Positions 1 through 7,991 of a DNA stretch of 43,354 nucleotides are shown here, one piece after another. Every line of letters begins with the position of its first letter. The first letter of the stretch is position 1. The translations under genes were made by a program, and so were the position numbers. Source of the DNA: Bacteroidota bacterium. Its GTDB lineage: Bacteria > Bacteroidota > Bacteroidia > Bacteroidales > BM520. The stretch lies in the NCBI GenBank assembly GCA_002748065.1, contig PDRJ01000011.1:1-43354 (forward strand), read 5' to 3'. The notes beneath the pieces are model-generated. The model did no database searches. It was not told the origin of the DNA and worked only from the letters and a program-made list of their open reading frames with translations.

Positions 1-113
1 AGTTCGAATTCGAGGCTTGCGAAGGCTGAAAAATGTGAGTTTACTGGGGTAAATGACCATTTTGAAGACAAGCATAACGAAGAAGTCGGACTTTATAGAT
101 AGCCTCTAAATAG
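1..113 (+). repeat. MITE-like interspersed repeat, copy A (left part outside window)
   Basis: The segment from GAGGCTTGCGAAGGCTGAAA through TTTACTGGGGTAAATGACCATTTT to AAGTCGGACTTTATAGA recurs, with changes, in six other intergenic places of this window. The right terminal inverted repeat (around 91-113) is present; the left terminus lies beyond the window start. The short tail after the terminus (TCTAAATAGTGTTA) also resembles copy C at 7406-7420, so the element may extend a few bases further. It lacks the internal insertion seen in copy C. Confidence 0.75.
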
Positions 114-156
114 TGTTAGGTTTTGTTAATAATTCTCTTTTCCATCTATTAATTTT

Positions 157-164
157 TATTTTTG
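157..164 (+). promoter_or_regulatory. -7 box TATTTTTG upstream of the barrel gene
   Basis: Exact match to the Bacteroidota -7 consensus TAnnTTTG, 20 bases ahead of the ATG at 184. No well-placed TTG -33 element was found, so this rests on the -7 box alone. Confidence 0.4.
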
Positions 165-183
165 CATCATAAATAGCAGGTCT

Positions 184-885
184 ATGAAAAATCGGATTCT
201 TTTATTGCTGCTTTTGATTGGCTTCACGGGAAACCTCTGGTCGCAGTCAGAAGCGTTAATGCGCAAGTACACCAACAACTTTGATATTTTTACGGATATT
301 TGGACAGACGTTCCTGAGGGTATGGAGATAAAAGCCATCAATCTTGGTTATAATATCTCTTCCAGCTATATTATTCCCATTGAGGGAACCCATTTTGGGG
401 TTCTCTTGGGGTTAGGGATTACGGGACATAATCTTTATAGTAATTCCGTTCAGGTAGATGTGACTGACGCTTCCGGTAAGCGCACCGGTGAGGTGAAGTT
501 TGTGCGGCTGGATTCCATCATGCCGGAGGTGAGTTATTCGCGTAATAAGATTGCTTTGACCTATGCTGAAGTGCCCTTTGAGGTTCGTTATTACCATGAA
601 AAGAGTGGGGTAAAGGTCTCCACAGGAATACGGATTGGTTTCCTTTTGGATAGCCATTCAAAGTATCGGGGAGATGACTATCTGTTGGGGTCGGAAGATG
701 TGATACGATTTAAGAAGAAGGATCTGCATAACGTGAGTGAATACCGTTTTACGCCGTTTGTCCGTGTGGGATGGAAATGGGTGAATGTGACCGCCTCTTA
801 CGGTTTGACGGGGTTATATGAGCAGAATAAAGGACCTCAGATGCATCCCATCTCTTTGGGATTGTCCTTCACCCCATTCCACTAG
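184..885 (+). CDS. Outer-membrane beta-barrel (porin-like) protein
   Basis: A 233-residue protein beginning with a clear signal peptide (MKNRILLLLLLIGFTGNLWS, cleavage expected after about residue 20). The mature part alternates polar and hydrophobic/aromatic residues (for example VPFEVRYY, GVKVSTGIRIGF, FTPFVRVGWKW, ISLGLSFTPFH) as in eight-stranded outer-membrane barrels, and it ends in an aromatic-rich strand. This matches the general PorT/OmpW-like small barrel class common in Bacteroidota. No specific ligand or function can be read. It stands alone between two repeat copies, A upstream and B immediately downstream in opposite orientation. The ATG at 184 gives an intact signal peptide and follows a -7 box. 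Real gene: very likely; function: unknown. Confidence 0.8.
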   Translation: MKNRILLLLLLIGFTGNLWSQSEALMRKYTNNFDIFTDIWTDVPEGMEIKAINLGYNISSSYIIPIEGTHFGVLLGLGITGHNLYSNSVQVDVTDASGKRTGEVKFVRLDSIMPEVSYSRNKIALTYAEVPFEVRYYHEKSGVKVSTGIRIGFLLDSHSKYRGDDYLLGSEDVIRFKKKDLHNVSEYRFTPFVRVGWKWVNVTASYGLTGLYEQNKGPQMHPISLGLSFTPFH

Positions 886-1186
886 AATCCGGCCTTTGCA
901 AGCCTTGGATTTAAAGGGGTTATCCAGACGCTGCTTAAAACTCCGACTTTATGGACAGCCCTTAATTGGGAGTTGGTTGTTTTTAGCTGTTTGAAAATCA
1001 TATTGTTGTGTTTTTTTTCTCTGTGTGAGAGGATGTGGCGACTGGTCATAAAACCAGTCGTGGGCATGTGGTATATCCCCTCTCTATGGCTCCCTTCCTC
1101 CAAAATAGTTAAAGGCCAATAATAGCTGGTAAGCCCCACAGGGGCGGTATTTACGTAACAGCGATGGCTATCACTTCTCTTTTTTT
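886..1186. other. Intergenic region with two GC-rich hairpins (REP-like)
   Basis: Besides repeat copy B, this 301-base stretch between convergent genes contains two perfect hairpins: CGACTGGT/ACCAGTCG with a 6-base loop at 1039-1060, and GCCCC-ACA-GGGGC at 1133-1145. Neither is followed by a T run on either strand, so they are not classical terminators. The combination resembles compact REP-like palindromic units, but only one copy occurs in this window. No coding potential seen. Confidence 0.4.
889..963 (-). repeat. MITE-like repeat, copy B (partial, reverse orientation)
   Basis: Read on the minus strand this holds the left terminal inverted repeat (TGTCCATAAAGTCGGAGT), the GAGCAGCG-like segment and the GGCTTGC core, then stops. 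The right half is missing. It begins four bases after the stop codon of the preceding gene. Confidence 0.6.
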
Positions 1187-1819
1187 TCAGACACTAAGCA
1201 GCAATAGGGTGATCAGTTGGGTGATAAAACCCAGTAGATAACCGGTATAGACTTGGGCTGGCGTGTGTTTTTTCAGGAGGATCACCGCTGTTCCGGAGAG
1301 GCCGAAGAGGAGGAGGGATATCATGAAGAACCACGCTCCCGAGGTGAGCTGCATGGCCAGGAGAGTGGCAATGGTTCCGGAGACACTTCCCCATCCGGCA
1401 CTGTGTGCTGCAATGTGCCATTTTCGATGGATCAAAAAGGTCAGGAATAGGGTAAGGGTGCAGCCCAGTATGGATGTGGTTAGCAAACTGGCAGTTCCCA
1501 TGATACGGAGTACCTTAAAGCATAAAAAGAAGCAGACCAGCATGGTGATAAAGAGGTGTGTGGTGGTGATCTTCTCTTTTTTTTGAGGCGAAATAAGGAG
1601 TTGTGTCCATTTAAATACCAAGAGGAAGAAAAGGGGGATGAGAATGGTGAGCAGGGCGATGAGTGCGGTGATTAACCAGCGGTAATCTGCTGGGAAAAGG
1701 GCCGAGATCATGCCGGGGCTAAAGAGGATGTACAGGGCTACAACGGTGGGGGTAGCCATAGGGTGGAGGAGGATCGTAAGCGGGTGTGCTATTCTTTGCT
1801 CAGTGGGGGTGACCGTCAT
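1187..1819 (-). CDS. PAP2-like integral membrane protein downstream of rpoN
   Basis: A 210-residue, very hydrophobic protein with about five or six membrane segments. The C-terminal half has the layout of membrane PAP2 proteins: a basic stretch (HRKWHIAAHSAGWGSVSG) followed by a HTPAQVYTGYLLGF motif, matching the H-containing third phosphatase motif of Bacteroidota PAP2-family proteins. The canonical first motif (KxxxxxxRP) and PSGH are not recognisable, so phosphatase activity is uncertain. Its ATG overlaps the rpoN stop codon as TAATG, indicating translational coupling. No hairpin with a T run follows it. Best read as a PAP2-family membrane protein of unknown substrate, co-transcribed with rpoN. 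Confidence 0.7.
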   Translation of the reverse strand: MTVTPTEQRIAHPLTILLHPMATPTVVALYILFSPGMISALFPADYRWLITALIALLTILIPLFFLLVFKWTQLLISPQKKEKITTTHLFITMLVCFFLCFKVLRIMGTASLLTTSILGCTLTLFLTFLIHRKWHIAAHSAGWGSVSGTIATLLAMQLTSGAWFFMISLLLFGLSGTAVILLKKHTPAQVYTGYLLGFITQLITLLLLSV

Positions 1820-3279
1820 TATAACTCTTTTCTTAAACGAGCCACAGGAATGTGGAGTTGTTCCCGGTATTTGGCTACTGTGCGCCTGGCAATGTTGTAG
1901 CCTTTCTCTTTTAAAATGCCGGCGAGATGCTCGTCTGTTAGTGGTTTCGTCTTGTTTTCAGCGTCAATGCAGTCTTGAAGGATCTTTTTTATCTCTCGGG
2001 TAGAGACCTCTTCACCTGCATCAGTTTGCATGGATTCCGAGAAGAACGATTTGAGCAGGAAGGTTCCATAGGGTGTCTGTACATATTTACTGTTGGCCAC
2101 TCTGGAGATGGTAGAGATATCTAGATTCACGATGTCTGCAATATCTTTCAGGATCATGGGTCTCAGTTTGGTTTCGTCCCCTGTAAGCAGGTACTCTTCC
2201 TGGTATTCCATGATGGCACTCATGGTGGTAAAGAGTGTGTTGCGTCGCTGTTGAATGGCATCAATGAACCATTTGGCGGAGTCGATCTTTTGTTTGATGA
2301 ATGTGACGGCATCCTTTTGATCCCTGGACTGTCCCGAAGGGTTGGCGGCATAGCTTCTGAGTAGCTCTTGGTATGACCTACTGATCCGAAGATCCGGTGT
2401 ATTTTTAGCATTGATATGCAGCTCGGGTTTTCCCTCATTGATAGTGATAAGAAAGTCCGGTTGTATATAGTGATTCACCTTGACGGTTTCATTCATGCTG
2501 TTGCCCGGTTTGGGATTTAGTTTGAGAATTTCGTCAATGGCACTCTTTAGTTCTTCTTCATCGACCCCCGCTTTTTTCATGATCTTGTCATAATGCTTTT
2601 TGGTGAAGTCATTGAAATATTTTCCAATCACATCGATGGCCAGGCGTGTCTCTTTGGTGGGGTCTTTGATGGATTTTAGCTGTATCATCAGGCACTCTTG
2701 CAGGTTTCTTGCGCCCACGCCTACAGGGTCTAACTCCTGGATGATGCTTAGTACATGGATAACCTCCTCCTCAGAGACTTCAATATTTTGGGTAAAGAGG
2801 AGGTCGTCGGCCAGAGCGTCAGTTTCCCGTTGTAGATACCCTGAGTCGTCGAGGTTCCCAATGATAGTTGTAGCGATGATTAACTCCTTTTCAGAGAGGA
2901 CCCGTAGTCGTAATTGTTGTAGAAGATTTTCGTGAAAGGTTTTTCCCGATGCGTAGGGAATCTCCTTCTGTTCCTCATCGGAATGTTGATTGTTGGAGTG
3001 GAGTTTGTAATCAGGAATATCGTCATCCGAGAGGTAATCCTCTAAGTCGAACTCCTCATTGGCCTCTTTGTCAAACTCCTCCTCTTGTGTTTGAAGTTCT
3101 TGCTGTTCTAATTCCTCTTCAGTTTTCTCTTTTCCCTCTTCGAGAATGGGGTTTGCTTCGATCTCTTCTTTGATCCGTTGTTCAAGGTTTACGGAAGGAA
3201 TTTGCAAGAGCTTCATCAGCATGATCTGCTGTGGGGATAGCTTTTGCAAAAGCTTCTGTTGTAGTTTTTGGTTCAACAT
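1819..3279 (-). CDS. rpoN: RNA polymerase sigma-54 factor
   Basis: 486 residues. The N-terminus is the glutamine-rich region I (LQQKLLQKLSPQQIMLMKLLQIPS) that contacts enhancer-binding ATPases. It is followed by a strongly acidic region II (about residues 50-105), the core-binding region, a helix-turn-helix region (ISTISRVANSKYVQTPYG), and at 464-473 the diagnostic RpoN box ARRTVAKYRE that reads the -24 element. Length is normal for the family. It directs core polymerase to -24/-12 promoters opened by AAA+ activators; no such activator is encoded in this window. It lies 21 bases downstream of asnS on the same strand and overlaps the next gene, so an asnS-rpoN-PAP2 transcription unit is likely. 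Confidence 0.97.
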   Translation of the reverse strand: MLNQKLQQKLLQKLSPQQIMLMKLLQIPSVNLEQRIKEEIEANPILEEGKEKTEEELEQQELQTQEEEFDKEANEEFDLEDYLSDDDIPDYKLHSNNQHSDEEQKEIPYASGKTFHENLLQQLRLRVLSEKELIIATTIIGNLDDSGYLQRETDALADDLLFTQNIEVSEEEVIHVLSIIQELDPVGVGARNLQECLMIQLKSIKDPTKETRLAIDVIGKYFNDFTKKHYDKIMKKAGVDEEELKSAIDEILKLNPKPGNSMNETVKVNHYIQPDFLITINEGKPELHINAKNTPDLRISRSYQELLRSYAANPSGQSRDQKDAVTFIKQKIDSAKWFIDAIQQRRNTLFTTMSAIMEYQEEYLLTGDETKLRPMILKDIADIVNLDISTISRVANSKYVQTPYGTFLLKSFFSESMQTDAGEEVSTREIKKILQDCIDAENKTKPLTDEHLAGILKEKGYNIARRTVAKYREQLHIPVARLRKEL

Positions 3280-3300
3280 AGGGAGGCAAGATAGAAAAGG

Positions 3301-4743
3301 TTAGAAATCAGCGTTTTGTGGAGTTCGGGGGAAGGGGATTACATCGCGAATGTTGGTCATGCCTGTGAGGAAGAGCATGAGCCGCTCAAACCCAAGGCCA
3401 AAGCCACTGTGGGGTACGCTTCCGAATTTACGGGAGTCGATGTACCAAAACATCTCCTCTTCGGGGAGAGCCAATTCGTGCATCCTTTGACGCAATTTCT
3501 CCAGGCTCTCCTCTCTTTGGGAACCGCCGATAATCTCTCCGATCTGTGGAAAAAGTACATCCATGGCGCGCACCGTTTTCCCGTCGTCGTTTTGCTTCAT
3601 GTAAAATGCCTTGATCTCTTTGGGGTAGTCTGTGAGGATTACCGGTTTGTGGAAATGCTTCTCTACCAAATAGCGCTCATGTTCGCTCTGGAGGTCAACG
3701 CCCCACTGATCTACAGGATATTGGAATTTCTTTTTCTTGTTGGGTTTCGAGTTGCGGAGAATCTCGATGGCCTCCGTGTAGGTGATGCGTTCAAAATCGT
3801 TGTCGAGAACGAAGTGGAGCTTCTCAATGAGTTTCATCTCCGATCGTTGATTTGCGGGTTTGTTTTTCTCCTCTTCCTCCAGTCGTTTTTCCAGGAATAC
3901 CAAGTCATCGTAGCAATGATCCAGGATATATTGGGTGACATTCTTGAGCATCTCCTCCGCCAGGTTCATGTTATCGGTGATGTCGTAGAAGGCCATTTCC
4001 GGCTCAATCATCCAGAACTCTGCCAGGTGGCGTGAGGTGTTAGAGTTCTCGGCACGGAATGTGGGGCCAAAGGTGTAGACGTTGGAAAGGGCTAATGCAC
4101 AGAGTTCTGCTTCCAACTGTCCGGAGACGGTCAGCGAGGTTTCTCGTCCAAAGAAGTCCTGTTTGTAGTCAATTGTTCCCTCCTCGGTGCGGGGTGGGTT
4201 TTCCGGGTCGAGGGTAGAGACGCGGAACATCTCTCCGGCTCCTTCCGCGTCAGAGGCAGTGATAATAGGAGTATGAACGTTGTAGAAGTTTCTGTCGTTA
4301 AAGAATTTGTGGATGGCAAAAATCAGATGATGACGAATCCTGAAGACAGCGCCAAAGGTGTTTGTTCGAACCCGCAGGTGGGCGATCTTTCTCAGGAACT
4401 CCAGTGAGTGACGTTTGGGTTGTAGGGGATACTCCTCCGGATCAGCCTTTCCGAGGAGGGTGCACTCCTCCACTATGACTTCGCAACTTTGTCCGGCACC
4501 GAGGGAGGCTTTCAGTTCGCCTGTGATGCTAATGGCTGCCCCGGTGGTGATTTGGGATAGCTGCTCCTCTTCAAATTGGTCGGTGTTGAAGACCAGTTGG
4601 ATATTTTTTATGGTAGAGCCATCGTTCAATGCCACAAAAGCTACGTTTTTGCTCGTACGTTTGGTGCGTACCCAACCCATTACGGTAACTTTTTCATCAA
4701 AACTTTTGCTAAGAAGGAGTTCTTTTACATTCATCTTTTTCAT
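3301..4743 (-). CDS. asnS: Asparagine--tRNA ligase
   Basis: 480 residues, the usual length. An N-terminal OB-fold anticodon-binding domain ([20 protein letters not shown]) is followed by the class II aminoacyl-tRNA synthetase core, with motif 2 at [20 protein letters not shown] and motif 3 at [16 protein letters not shown]. The NSNTSRH signature separates AsnRS from AspRS. It charges tRNA-Asn with asparagine in the cytoplasm. The start MKKMNVKE has a second Met at residue 4; the first was kept. A TACCTTTG -7 box lies about 27 bases upstream at 4770-4777. Probably heads a unit with rpoN. Confidence 0.97.
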   Translation of the reverse strand: MKKMNVKELLLSKSFDEKVTVMGWVRTKRTSKNVAFVALNDGSTIKNIQLVFNTDQFEEEQLSQITTGAAISITGELKASLGAGQSCEVIVEECTLLGKADPEEYPLQPKRHSLEFLRKIAHLRVRTNTFGAVFRIRHHLIFAIHKFFNDRNFYNVHTPIITASDAEGAGEMFRVSTLDPENPPRTEEGTIDYKQDFFGRETSLTVSGQLEAELCALALSNVYTFGPTFRAENSNTSRHLAEFWMIEPEMAFYDITDNMNLAEEMLKNVTQYILDHCYDDLVFLEKRLEEEEKNKPANQRSEMKLIEKLHFVLDNDFERITYTEAIEILRNSKPNKKKKFQYPVDQWGVDLQSEHERYLVEKHFHKPVILTDYPKEIKAFYMKQNDDGKTVRAMDVLFPQIGEIIGGSQREESLEKLRQRMHELALPEEEMFWYIDSRKFGSVPHSGFGLGFERLMLFLTGMTNIRDVIPFPRTPQNADF

Positions 4744-4769
4744 ACGACTAACACTTCATTTTTCTGGGG

Positions 4770-4777
4770 CAAAGGTA
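4770..4777 (-). promoter_or_regulatory. -7 box TACCTTTG for asnS
   Basis: Exact TAnnTTTG match on the minus strand, 27 bases before the asnS ATG. No convincing TTG -33 element at 17-23 bases. Confidence 0.5.
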
Positions 4778-4876
4778 AGAAGAAAATTAACTTATCAGGG
4801 GCGGCATGGGGAGAAGTATTAGAGGGGCTGGTGAGCGATTTTGGGATTGTTGTGCCGGAGGTGCATGGGAAATGGC

Positions 4877-4884
4877 TACCTTTG
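4877..4884 (+). promoter_or_regulatory. -7 box TACCTTTG for the DAHP synthase/chorismate mutase gene
   Basis: Exact TAnnTTTG match. Transcription would begin near 4889, which makes the ATG at 4892 almost leaderless and favours the ATG at 4904 as translation start. Confidence 0.5.
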
Positions 4885-4903
4885 CGAGCAGATGGAGAGT
4901 GTG

Positions 4904-5977
4904 ATGCATATTCAGCCTTTGTTGGCGGGAGCGCTTCGGAAGCGGCCTTTGGTGATTGCCGGTCCTTGTAGTGCCGAGCGAGAGGAGCAGGTGATGGCCA
5001 CAGCGAGAGCGTTGGCTGCCGGGGGAAGGACGGACATTTTTCGTGTAGGCGTCTGGAAGCCCCGGACGCGTCCCGGACGCTTTGAGGGGGCCGGAGAGGT
5101 GGCCCTTCCCTGGGTTGCTCGGGCAGCAAAAGAGACGGGAATACCCGCTGCCATTGAGATTGCCAATCCTAAGCACTTAGAACTGGCGTTGAAACATCAG
5201 ATCCACCTCTTTTGGCTGGGGGCCAGAACGGTGGTGAACCCCTTCATGGTGCAAGAGCTTGCTGACGCATTGAAGGGGCTTGAAGTGGCGGTGATGGTGA
5301 AAAACCCGGTAAACCCGGACATTAACCTGTGGATGGGGGCTCTTGAACGTCTCTATAAGGCGGGTATAACCCGTCTGGCTGCGGTGCACCGCGGGTTTAG
5401 CCACTTTGAATCGGCTCCGTTGCGCAACAAGCCCTTCTGGGAGATCCCCATTGCCTTGAAGCGGCGGGTTCGGAACCTGCCGGTGATTACCGATCCCAGC
5501 CATATCTGTGGACAACGAGCCCTGCTGAGAGAGGTGGCCCAGAAGGCCATGGACCTGGAGATGGACGGGGTGATGATTGAGACGCATATCAACCCGGATG
5601 AGGCTCTCACCGATGCTCGGCAACAGGTAACACCGGAGGCGTTGCATGCGCTTCTCGATTCCTTAACCATCCGAAAGGTGGCCATGGCGGAGTCGTTTGA
5701 ACAGCAGGTGCAGAAGTGGCGAGGAATTATTGACGAGAAAGATCAAGAGTTATTGAATGTGCTATCTTCCCGCCTTGCCGCCGTTGCTGAGATTGGAAAA
5801 CTGAAGAAGGATCATCACGTAACCATTCTCCAAATCGATCGCTGGAACCAAACGGTGGAGCGGTATTTGGAAGAGGCGGTAAAGTTTGGCATCAATCCCG
5901 ATTTTATCAAGCGTATGCTTTGGTTATTGCACGAAGAGTCTATTCGTTTGCAAGAGGATATTTTTAGGGAGGAGTAG
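4904..5977 (+). CDS. Bifunctional DAHP synthase / chorismate mutase (type II)
   Basis: About 357 residues in two domains. The N-terminal domain (to about residue 265) is a type I beta/KDPG-like DAHP synthase: IAGPCSAE, GVWKPRTRPGRFEG, WLGARTVVNPF, VMVKNPVNPD, DPSHICGQR and the QQVTPE end motif. It condenses erythrose-4-phosphate and PEP, the first shikimate step. The C-terminal 90 residues are an AroQ-type helical chorismate mutase (WRGIIDEKDQELLNVLSSRL, IGKLKKDHHVTI, HEESIRLQ), which feeds prephenate synthesis. This order is usual in Bacteroidota. The frame stays open back to a TTG at 4841, but the promoter box at 4877 and the family start (MHIQPLL like MELEPLL) favour 4904; 4892 is the alternative. 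It stands alone, not beside other aromatic genes. Confidence 0.93.
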   Translation: MHIQPLLAGALRKRPLVIAGPCSAEREEQVMATARALAAGGRTDIFRVGVWKPRTRPGRFEGAGEVALPWVARAAKETGIPAAIEIANPKHLELALKHQIHLFWLGARTVVNPFMVQELADALKGLEVAVMVKNPVNPDINLWMGALERLYKAGITRLAAVHRGFSHFESAPLRNKPFWEIPIALKRRVRNLPVITDPSHICGQRALLREVAQKAMDLEMDGVMIETHINPDEALTDARQQVTPEALHALLDSLTIRKVAMAESFEQQVQKWRGIIDEKDQELLNVLSSRLAAVAEIGKLKKDHHVTILQIDRWNQTVERYLEEAVKFGINPDFIKRMLWLLHEESIRLQEDIFREE

Positions 5978-5988
5978 AGGGCTACCCA

Positions 5989-6897
5989 TTACATCCATCG
6001 TTTTTTTCGGAAGTAGATCAGCATCCCTCCCACAATAAGGATCATGGCGATGATGATGACAAAAAAGGCATTGGGGTTTTTCTCCAAAGGTAAGCCGATA
6101 TTCATGCCGTAAAGGCCGGTGATAAAGGTGAGGGGAAGGAGTACGCTGGATATGAGCGTGAGGATCTTCATGATCTCGTTGGTCTTGTTGGCCTGTAAGG
6201 AGTCAAAGGTCATGGAGAGACCGTCGATAAGCTCGGCATAATCTTCCGTCATATCCCACATCTTTTGGTAATAGTCGAGGATGTTGCCCCAATAATCTTC
6301 CATGTTGTCGGCGTATCCCTCAATTTCTCCTGATTCAAATTTATGGAATAGCCGAAGCTGTGGCTTAAAGATGGTATTTAGAAGAATAATATTCTTTCTA
6401 ACTACAGAGGTGCCCTCAATGATCCGTTCGGATTTTTGGGAGAAGAGTTCCCGGTTGATTCGATCTACCCCAAATCCAATTTGGTGCACTAACTTCATTG
6501 TTTCAATCATTAGTTTCTCCAGGATGGTGTAGAGTAGCTGGTCGGAGGAGGCCAGTTGGAAGGTTTCATCCTCCTCCGGGGCATCTTTCGCCTTTTGGAA
6601 AAGGTCTCTTACGACCCAGTGTGATTTCCCCAGTGTAATTACGTAATCATCGCCCCAGAAAATTTTTACTTCCCTTGTTTTTAAGAACTTGTTTTGACGG
6701 TCGAAGTAGGGGAAATGAAGGATTAGAAAGTAGTAGTCGTCGTAGATATCAATCTTGGGTCGCTGATAGTGGCTTCTACAGTCTTCAATATCAAGGGGGT
6801 GGAAATGGAAGTCATCCAGCAGGTGTTGAAGGTCCTCTTCCGATGGCTTGTAGATATGATGCCACTTTAGCGTTCCAAATTTAACGATGTCAATCAT
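5989..6897 (-). CDS. corA: CorA-family divalent metal ion transporter
   Basis: 302 residues. A long N-terminal cytoplasmic funnel domain (beta-rich start, then charged helices) leads to two C-terminal membrane segments. The first ends in the hallmark TGLYGMNIGLP, with the GMN selectivity motif, and the second is FFVIIIAMILIVGGMLIYF followed by a basic tail (RKKRWM). This is the standard CorA layout: a homopentameric Mg2+/Co2+/Ni2+ channel in the inner membrane. It is convergent with the DAHP synthase gene, 11 bases away, with no obvious terminator between them. Two TACCTTTG boxes lie upstream. Magnesium is the likely substrate; metal preference cannot be read from sequence alone. Confidence 0.93.
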   Translation of the reverse strand: MIDIVKFGTLKWHHIYKPSEEDLQHLLDDFHFHPLDIEDCRSHYQRPKIDIYDDYYFLILHFPYFDRQNKFLKTREVKIFWGDDYVITLGKSHWVVRDLFQKAKDAPEEDETFQLASSDQLLYTILEKLMIETMKLVHQIGFGVDRINRELFSQKSERIIEGTSVVRKNIILLNTIFKPQLRLFHKFESGEIEGYADNMEDYWGNILDYYQKMWDMTEDYAELIDGLSMTFDSLQANKTNEIMKILTLISSVLLPLTFITGLYGMNIGLPLEKNPNAFFVIIIAMILIVGGMLIYFRKKRWM

Positions 6898-7071
6898 GCC
6901 CCCCTCCTTTTTATATGATACGCTTGGGATTTTCTAATAATGCAACCACCTCAGCAACCAGCGTAACATCTCAGGTTTATATTCTCCTCCTCTATGTTCA
7001 GTTTTTGCTGATTTGCCCCCTCTCCAATATCCCTATTTTAAGAAGATCCTCTTCACATAATCTTACTCCTG

Positions 7072-7079
7072 CAAAGGTA
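7072..7079 (-). promoter_or_regulatory. -7 box TACCTTTG, proximal corA promoter candidate
   Basis: Exact TAnnTTTG match on the minus strand, about 175 bases upstream of corA. Confidence 0.4.
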
Positions 7080-7152
7080 TTAAAAATGCAGCAACGCATC
7101 TCTTTTTTGCCTGAAGAAGTGTATCAATGTATGTTTTGCGTTATTGAACTCC

Positions 7153-7160
7153 CAAAGGTA
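7153..7160 (-). promoter_or_regulatory. -7 box TACCTTTG, distal corA promoter candidate
   Basis: Second exact TAnnTTTG match on the minus strand, close to the edge of repeat copy C. Confidence 0.35.
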
Positions 7161-7180
7161 CAATTTTTTTTGAATGGCTA

Positions 7181-7412
7181 ATTGGTGTCTGTCCATAAAG
7201 TCAGCGTTTTGAGCAGCGGCTGTATCGAACGTTCGAACTCGAGGCTTGCGAAGGCTGAAATAGGTGAGTTTACTGGGGTAAATGACCATTTTACATAAAA
7301 TAGGCTGCACCTCAGCAAAATATAAGCAAGCTTACTTTTGCATTCGGTTTGCACTATTTTTGAAGACAAGCATAACGAAGAAGTCGGACTTTATAGACGG
7401 ACTCTAATCAAT
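7181..7412 (+). repeat. MITE-like repeat, copy C (full length, with internal insertion)
   Basis: Most complete copy. The left end ATTGGTGTCTGTCCATAAAG and the right end (CTTTATAGACGGACTCTAAT) form an imperfect terminal inverted repeat; over 22 aligned bases I count 18 matches. The interior contains GAGCAGCGGCTGTATCGAAC, GAGGCTTGCGAAGGCTGAAA and TGAGTTTACTGGGGTAAATG. Unlike the other copies it has about 68 extra bases at 7293-7360. It sits between the corA leader and the 3' end of gldD, overlapping the last few codons of gldD. Confidence 0.8.
7293..7360. repeat. Insertion inside repeat copy C, palindromic and promoter-like
   Basis: This segment interrupts the sequence that reads CCATTTTGAAGAC in copy A. 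It is bordered by ATTTT on both sides (7288-7292 and 7356-7360), like a target duplication. It contains an imperfect dyad (GCAAAA..TAAGC / GCTTA..TTTTGC, about 7315-7340) and ends with a TATTTTTG box preceded by TTG 14 bases earlier, slightly too close for a standard Bacteroidota promoter. Confidence 0.6.
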
Positions 7413-7991
7413 GTTATGCCAGGAGATGGAGCCAATGAGGGCTTCAATATCTTTTTTGAGGAAGCTGATCACGGGCGCCAGGGAGTCGTTGTTGGGAAGG
7501 GCATTAAAGTAGAGGGCACCTCTCAGGAAGTGGTGGGAGGAGTCTGTGACAAAAAATTGGTAGGGCGAGGCAGCCTCTGTTCCGTTGATGTAGAACCCTA
7601 TCCCATAGACCTTGTTTTGCCTGTTTTCGTAGCGTACCTCATCAATGCCCGAGGATTTTGGGATGTGCTTTATCACAAGGTTGTGGGCATCTTCGATGAG
7701 ATTGGGCAGGTTGTTGTTCACCCTTTTGTAGCTGAGGTGCAGGGTTCCGTCAAACTGCGGATAGCGGAGGTCTATCCAGTATCTCTTTTCCCGGAGGCTA
7801 TCTTTGATGAAGGGCGTGCCGTAGTCCTGATAGGTGAAGGAGTAGGGGTAGCCTTTGTCAAAGAGAACCGGTTTGGATTGGGGCAGATCGATGCGAAAAA
7901 ACCCCCGTGGCCGAGGAACGGGAGTTTGATTACAGGAGATGAGGAGTATGAAGAGGGTAATGAGGATGGCGAGATTATGTTTTGGAGGCAT
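7404..7991 (-). CDS. gldD: Gliding motility / type IX secretion lipoprotein GldD
   Basis: 195 residues. The N-terminus is a lipoprotein signal with lipobox LISC (Cys about residue 20). The body matches GldD: PRPRGFFRIDLP, RYWIDLRYPQFDGTLHLSYK, EDAHNLVIKHIPKSSGI, KVYGIGFYINGTEAASPYQF, HFLRGALYFNALPNNDSLAP and a final SISWHN. GldD is an envelope lipoprotein needed for gliding in Flavobacterium and is widespread in type IX secretion genomes, including non-gliders. Its start overlaps the end of gldE by 17 bases, so the two are translated from one message. The last codons overlap the edge of repeat copy C, so the extreme C-terminus may have been altered by the repeat. Confidence 0.92.
   Translation of the reverse strand: MPPKHNLAILITLFILLISCNQTPVPRPRGFFRIDLPQSKPVLFDKGYPYSFTYQDYGTPFIKDSLREKRYWIDLRYPQFDGTLHLSYKRVNNNLPNLIEDAHNLVIKHIPKSSGIDEVRYENRQNKVYGIGFYINGTEAASPYQFFVTDSSHHFLRGALYFNALPNNDSLAPVISFLKKDIEALIGSISWHNID

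Larger units (their letters stand above)
6898..7186. other. Leader/promoter region of corA
   Basis: Long non-coding stretch between the corA start and repeat copy C. It carries two minus-strand -7 boxes (7072-7079 and 7153-7160), giving predicted corA leaders of roughly 170 and 250 bases, long for this genome. No recognisable riboswitch consensus was identified by eye. Confidence 0.4.

Noticed and set aside
3316..4035. A 239-codon plus-strand frame opposite asnS
   Set aside because: Antisense to an unmistakable AsnRS; no motifs of its own.
6915..7181. An 88-codon plus-strand frame in the corA leader
   Set aside because: No recognisable domain, no start signal, and composition similar to non-coding flanks; the minus-strand promoter boxes explain the region better.
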